From Gilvimarinus agarilyticus (lineage in GTDB: Bacteria; Pseudomonadota; Gammaproteobacteria; Pseudomonadales; Cellvibrionaceae), in assembly GCF_000832015.1 (NCBI RefSeq), contig NZ_JXCJ01000001.1, positions 3,881,944-3,945,943 on the forward strand: 64,000 nt of DNA. Direction: 5' to 3'. Shown here in pieces: positions 61,965-64,000 of the stretch (positions are counted from its first letter, which is position 1; each line of letters starts with the position of its first letter). Below the pieces are notes generated by a model. The model had not been told where the DNA came from. It was given only the letters and a program-made list of their open reading frames with translations, and did no database searches. The position numbers and the translations under genes were made by a program.

Positions 61965-62525
61965 ATGACACTGGATAACGATTTAAAGCAGCGCAGCGAC
62001 GGCCGCTGCGAGCTGTGCGGCGCCGAAGCCGAGCTAGACACTTATCAGCTGACCGACAGTGATGGGCACGACGAGCGTTTAGCTCTGTGCCCTATCTGCA
62101 TCGAGCAAGCAACGGCCCCGACCGACCTCAATCATCTGCGCTGTTTAACCACCAGCATTTGGAGTACCACGGCCGCGGCTCAGGTGTTGTCGTACCGGCT
62201 GTTGCACGAGCTGCGCAGTGAGAGCTGGGCGCAAGAGCAGCTCGACATGGCCTACCTGGAAGATGACATCCGCCAATGGGCCGAGGCCGGTATTCACCAA
62301 GCTGATGAGCACGCCATCGTCCACAAAGACAGCAACGGCGTAACTCTCGCCGCCGGCGATACCGTTACCATCATTAAAGACTTAAACGTAAAAGGCACGA
62401 GCTTTGTCGCTAAGCGCGGCACGGCGGTTAGAGGGATATCCCTCACCGACAACCCGGCCCACATCGAGGGCCGGGTTAACGGCACCCGCATTGTAATTTT
62501 GACGGAGTTTGTGAAAAAGAATTAA
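61965..62525 (+). CDS. PhnA-domain zinc-ribbon protein
   Basis: 186 residues. An N-terminal zinc ribbon (GRCELCGAEAEL and ALCPICIEQ) is followed by a helical part and the C-terminal PhnA domain (VHKDSNGVTLAAGDTVTIIKD, LNVKGTSFVAKRGTAVRGI, GRVNGTRIVILTEFVKK). PhnA proteins were linked historically to alkylphosphonate use, but their role is not established. AAGG precedes the ATG. Confidence 0.88.
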   Translation: MTLDNDLKQRSDGRCELCGAEAELDTYQLTDSDGHDERLALCPICIEQATAPTDLNHLRCLTTSIWSTTAAAQVLSYRLLHELRSESWAQEQLDMAYLEDDIRQWAEAGIHQADEHAIVHKDSNGVTLAAGDTVTIIKDLNVKGTSFVAKRGTAVRGISLTDNPAHIEGRVNGTRIVILTEFVKKN

Positions 62526-62548
62526 TCATCAGGGAAGGTACACTCATT

Positions 62549-63055
62549 GTGCATTATAACATCGCGTTTATTGGCGTACGCTTACTAGGATTGTTTTTAG
62601 TGGCGTCAAATTTAGATCACGTTGCTTCCTGGATCGCTTTAATGGCGACCCCGTTGAACCCAGTAGACTCAGCGGGGATACCTATCTCCACGATACGAGC
62701 GATTAGCACGGCAACCTTGCTGCCACCGTTGGCAGGCCTGCTACTATGGTTTAGTGCAAAAAGTTGGTGCAAGGTATTACACCCTCCTAAAGCCCATGGT
62801 AACGAGAGCCAAGAAAGTGTCGATATTATTCGGGCAAGCTGCTTCATGCTGGGCTTGTATTTACTATTAAGTAGCGTACCGGCATTGATCATACAGTCGA
62901 GTCAGTTTGTTCACTATGGGCCAGAGCTCTATAACGCACACGAACTTCCCCCCTACATCGAGCCGGCCATTCGTTGCTTGTTTGGTCTTTTCTGTCTACT
63001 AGGCAGCAACGTAGTGCGCGAATTATTTAACCGATTTAGGCAATTTGGTCGTTAA
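62549..63055 (+). CDS. hypothetical membrane protein
   Basis: 168 residues with about four hydrophobic segments (near residues 5-30, 52-72, 100-120 and 138-158). No family recognised. Start is GTG 62549 with GGGAAGG about 10 bp upstream. Its last 4 bp overlap the end of the convergent PLD gene. It follows phnA by 23 bp and may be co-transcribed. Confidence 0.6.
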   Translation: MHYNIAFIGVRLLGLFLVASNLDHVASWIALMATPLNPVDSAGIPISTIRAISTATLLPPLAGLLLWFSAKSWCKVLHPPKAHGNESQESVDIIRASCFMLGLYLLLSSVPALIIQSSQFVHYGPELYNAHELPPYIEPAIRCLFGLFCLLGSNVVRELFNRFRQFGR

Positions 63056-64000
63056 ATCAACGGACTAAACAGGTGAGTGATATTCTCAAAAAAGCGCGAC
63101 ACTCCGCTACGCTGACGCCATACATTTAAGTTTAATAGCTCGGCGTCGGCGCGATACTCCTCCAGCAGGCGGCCCAATTCGGCGGCCGTGGGCCGGTCGT
63201 AGATAATCATGGTCATTTCAAAGTTTAGCCAGAGCGAGCGCAAATCGAGATTCACGGTACCAAAAAAAGCCAGCTGCGAATCGATCACCACGGCTTTAGT
63301 GTGCAGCAAGCCGGCGCGATAACTGTATATCTCGACACCCGAGGCCAGCATTCCGGCAAAGTACGAGTGGCTCGCATGGCGCACCAAAAATGAATCGACT
63401 TTTTCAGGCACAGTTAAACGCACTCGCACTCCGCGCCGGGCGGCGATTTTTAGCGCCTGCTCCAACGCCTCGCCGGGCACAAAGTAGGGCGTAACAATAT
63501 CGATCGACTCGCCCGCGGCGTAAATCGCCTGCAGCAACGCGCTTAGAATACTCTCTTGCGCCACATCAGGGCCAGAGGGTGCCGCTTGCAGCAATGCAGG
63601 CTCATCGAGCGAGACGATCTCCCGATCGAGTAGTGGCAACTGCTGATCCGTTTCGACATTCCAGTACCAGCGAAATACGCCATCAAAAATCGGCACGGTG
63701 GGCCCTTCGATGCGGGCCATCATATCGATCCATTGGCCCACGCCCGCATCCACTTTAAAATGCGCCGGGTCTACCAAGTTAAAACTGCCCATATACGCAA
63801 CGCGGTTGTCGACGACGACGGTTTTGCGGTGATTGCGTAAATCGTAACGAGCCAGCTGCCAGGGCATAAACCGGATGGGGCAGGCCTTAACAACGCTAAT
63901 ATTGGGCACCTGCAACTGCTGCAGCGCGCTGGATGAGAAGAATACCGAGCTACCTACCGCATCCAGCATAATGCGACACTGCACACCACGGGCGGCGGCG
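63052..64000 (-). CDS. cardiolipin synthase / phospholipase D family protein, N-terminus outside the window
   Basis: At least 315 residues; the frame stays open to the window edge, and the first visible residues (RGVQCRIMLDAVGSS) match the interior of cardiolipin synthases, so the start is missing. Both PLD motifs are present: NHRKTVVVDNRVAYMGSFNL and LLHTKAVVIDSQLAFFGTVN. These enzymes join phosphatidyl groups to make cardiolipin at the inner membrane. The C-terminus (FENITHLFSPLI) is typical. Confidence 0.88.
   Translation of the reverse strand, partial: AAARGVQCRIMLDAVGSSVFFSSSALQQLQVPNISVVKACPIRFMPWQLARYDLRNHRKTVVVDNRVAYMGSFNLVDPAHFKVDAGVGQWIDMMARIEGPTVPIFDGVFRWYWNVETDQQLPLLDREIVSLDEPALLQAAPSGPDVAQESILSALLQAIYAAGESIDIVTPYFVPGEALEQALKIAARRGVRVRLTVPEKVDSFLVRHASHSYFAGMLASGVEIYSYRAGLLHTKAVVIDSQLAFFGTVNLDLRSLWLNFEMTMIIYDRPTAAELGRLLEEYRADAELLNLNVWRQRSGVSRFFENITHLFSPLI

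Overview
The window looks like part of the chromosome of a plant-polysaccharide-degrading gammaproteobacterium, probably marine and in or near Cellvibrionaceae (Cellvibrio, Teredinibacter, Saccharophagus, Gilvimarinus). I infer this from content: a Cellvibrio-type GH11-CBM60 xylanase, an AA10-CBM10-CBM2 oxidase with poly-serine linkers, and an arabinanase whose catalytic residues carry the same numbers as I recall for Cellvibrio Arb43A (D38/D158/E221). Genus-level identity cannot be fixed from the sequence alone.

Layout. (1) 60-8510: a Fur-box promoter drives a tightly overlapping operon for the 3,4-catecholate siderophore petrobactin (asbA, asbB, asbC, a fused asbD-asbE, asbF) plus a DUF418 membrane protein. 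(2) 8696-10000: a soluble PAS-PAS chemoreceptor resembling BdlA. (3) 10600-18000: a large modular secreted GH87-like alpha-1,3-glucanase candidate, a convergent beta-helix lipoprotein and an MFS transporter. (4) 18200-22400: a cellulose/chitin LPMO, a secreted ADP-ribosylglycohydrolase-like protein and an RDD protein. (5) 22500-51130: a large arabinan/L-arabinose block. It holds secreted GH51, GH43-CBM13, GH97, GalM, GH43 and GH43 Arb43A; then, after a small redox/hypothetical island and a GH11 xylanase, GH127/146, a cytoplasmic GH43, a GPH symporter and araA-araD-araB; then a CBS protein, a HAD phosphatase, an alpha/beta hydrolase and a YtfQRT-YjfF-type ABC importer. (6) 51230-51700: tRNA-Leu(CAG) flanked by tRNA remnants. 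(7) 51850-56810: a Fur-box operon encoding an unknown periplasmic helical protein, FbpABC ferric importer and azurin. (8) 56889-64000: ordinary housekeeping/accessory genes (Ada, DUF599, GT4, SDRs, PhnA, a PLD/cardiolipin synthase cut by the window end).

How it works together. Extracellular and periplasmic enzymes would debranch and cut arabinan to L-arabinose and short oligomers. The ABC importer and the GPH symporter bring sugars in, a signal-less GH43 finishes oligomers in the cytoplasm, GalM interconverts anomers, and AraA/B/D feed xylulose-5-phosphate to the pentose phosphate pathway. The same perfect 10-bp palindrome (TATTATAATA) lies in the promoter regions of three arabinose/arabinan transcription units, with a weaker relative at a fourth. 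This suggests one regulon whose regulator is not in the window. A second set of palindromes with AGCGCT-like or AACGTT centres, typical of LacI-family operators, lies upstream of the LPMO, xylanase and GH87 genes. The two iron systems, petrobactin synthesis and ferric import, each have their own Fur-like site.

No CRISPR array, prophage, insertion sequence or rRNA was seen.
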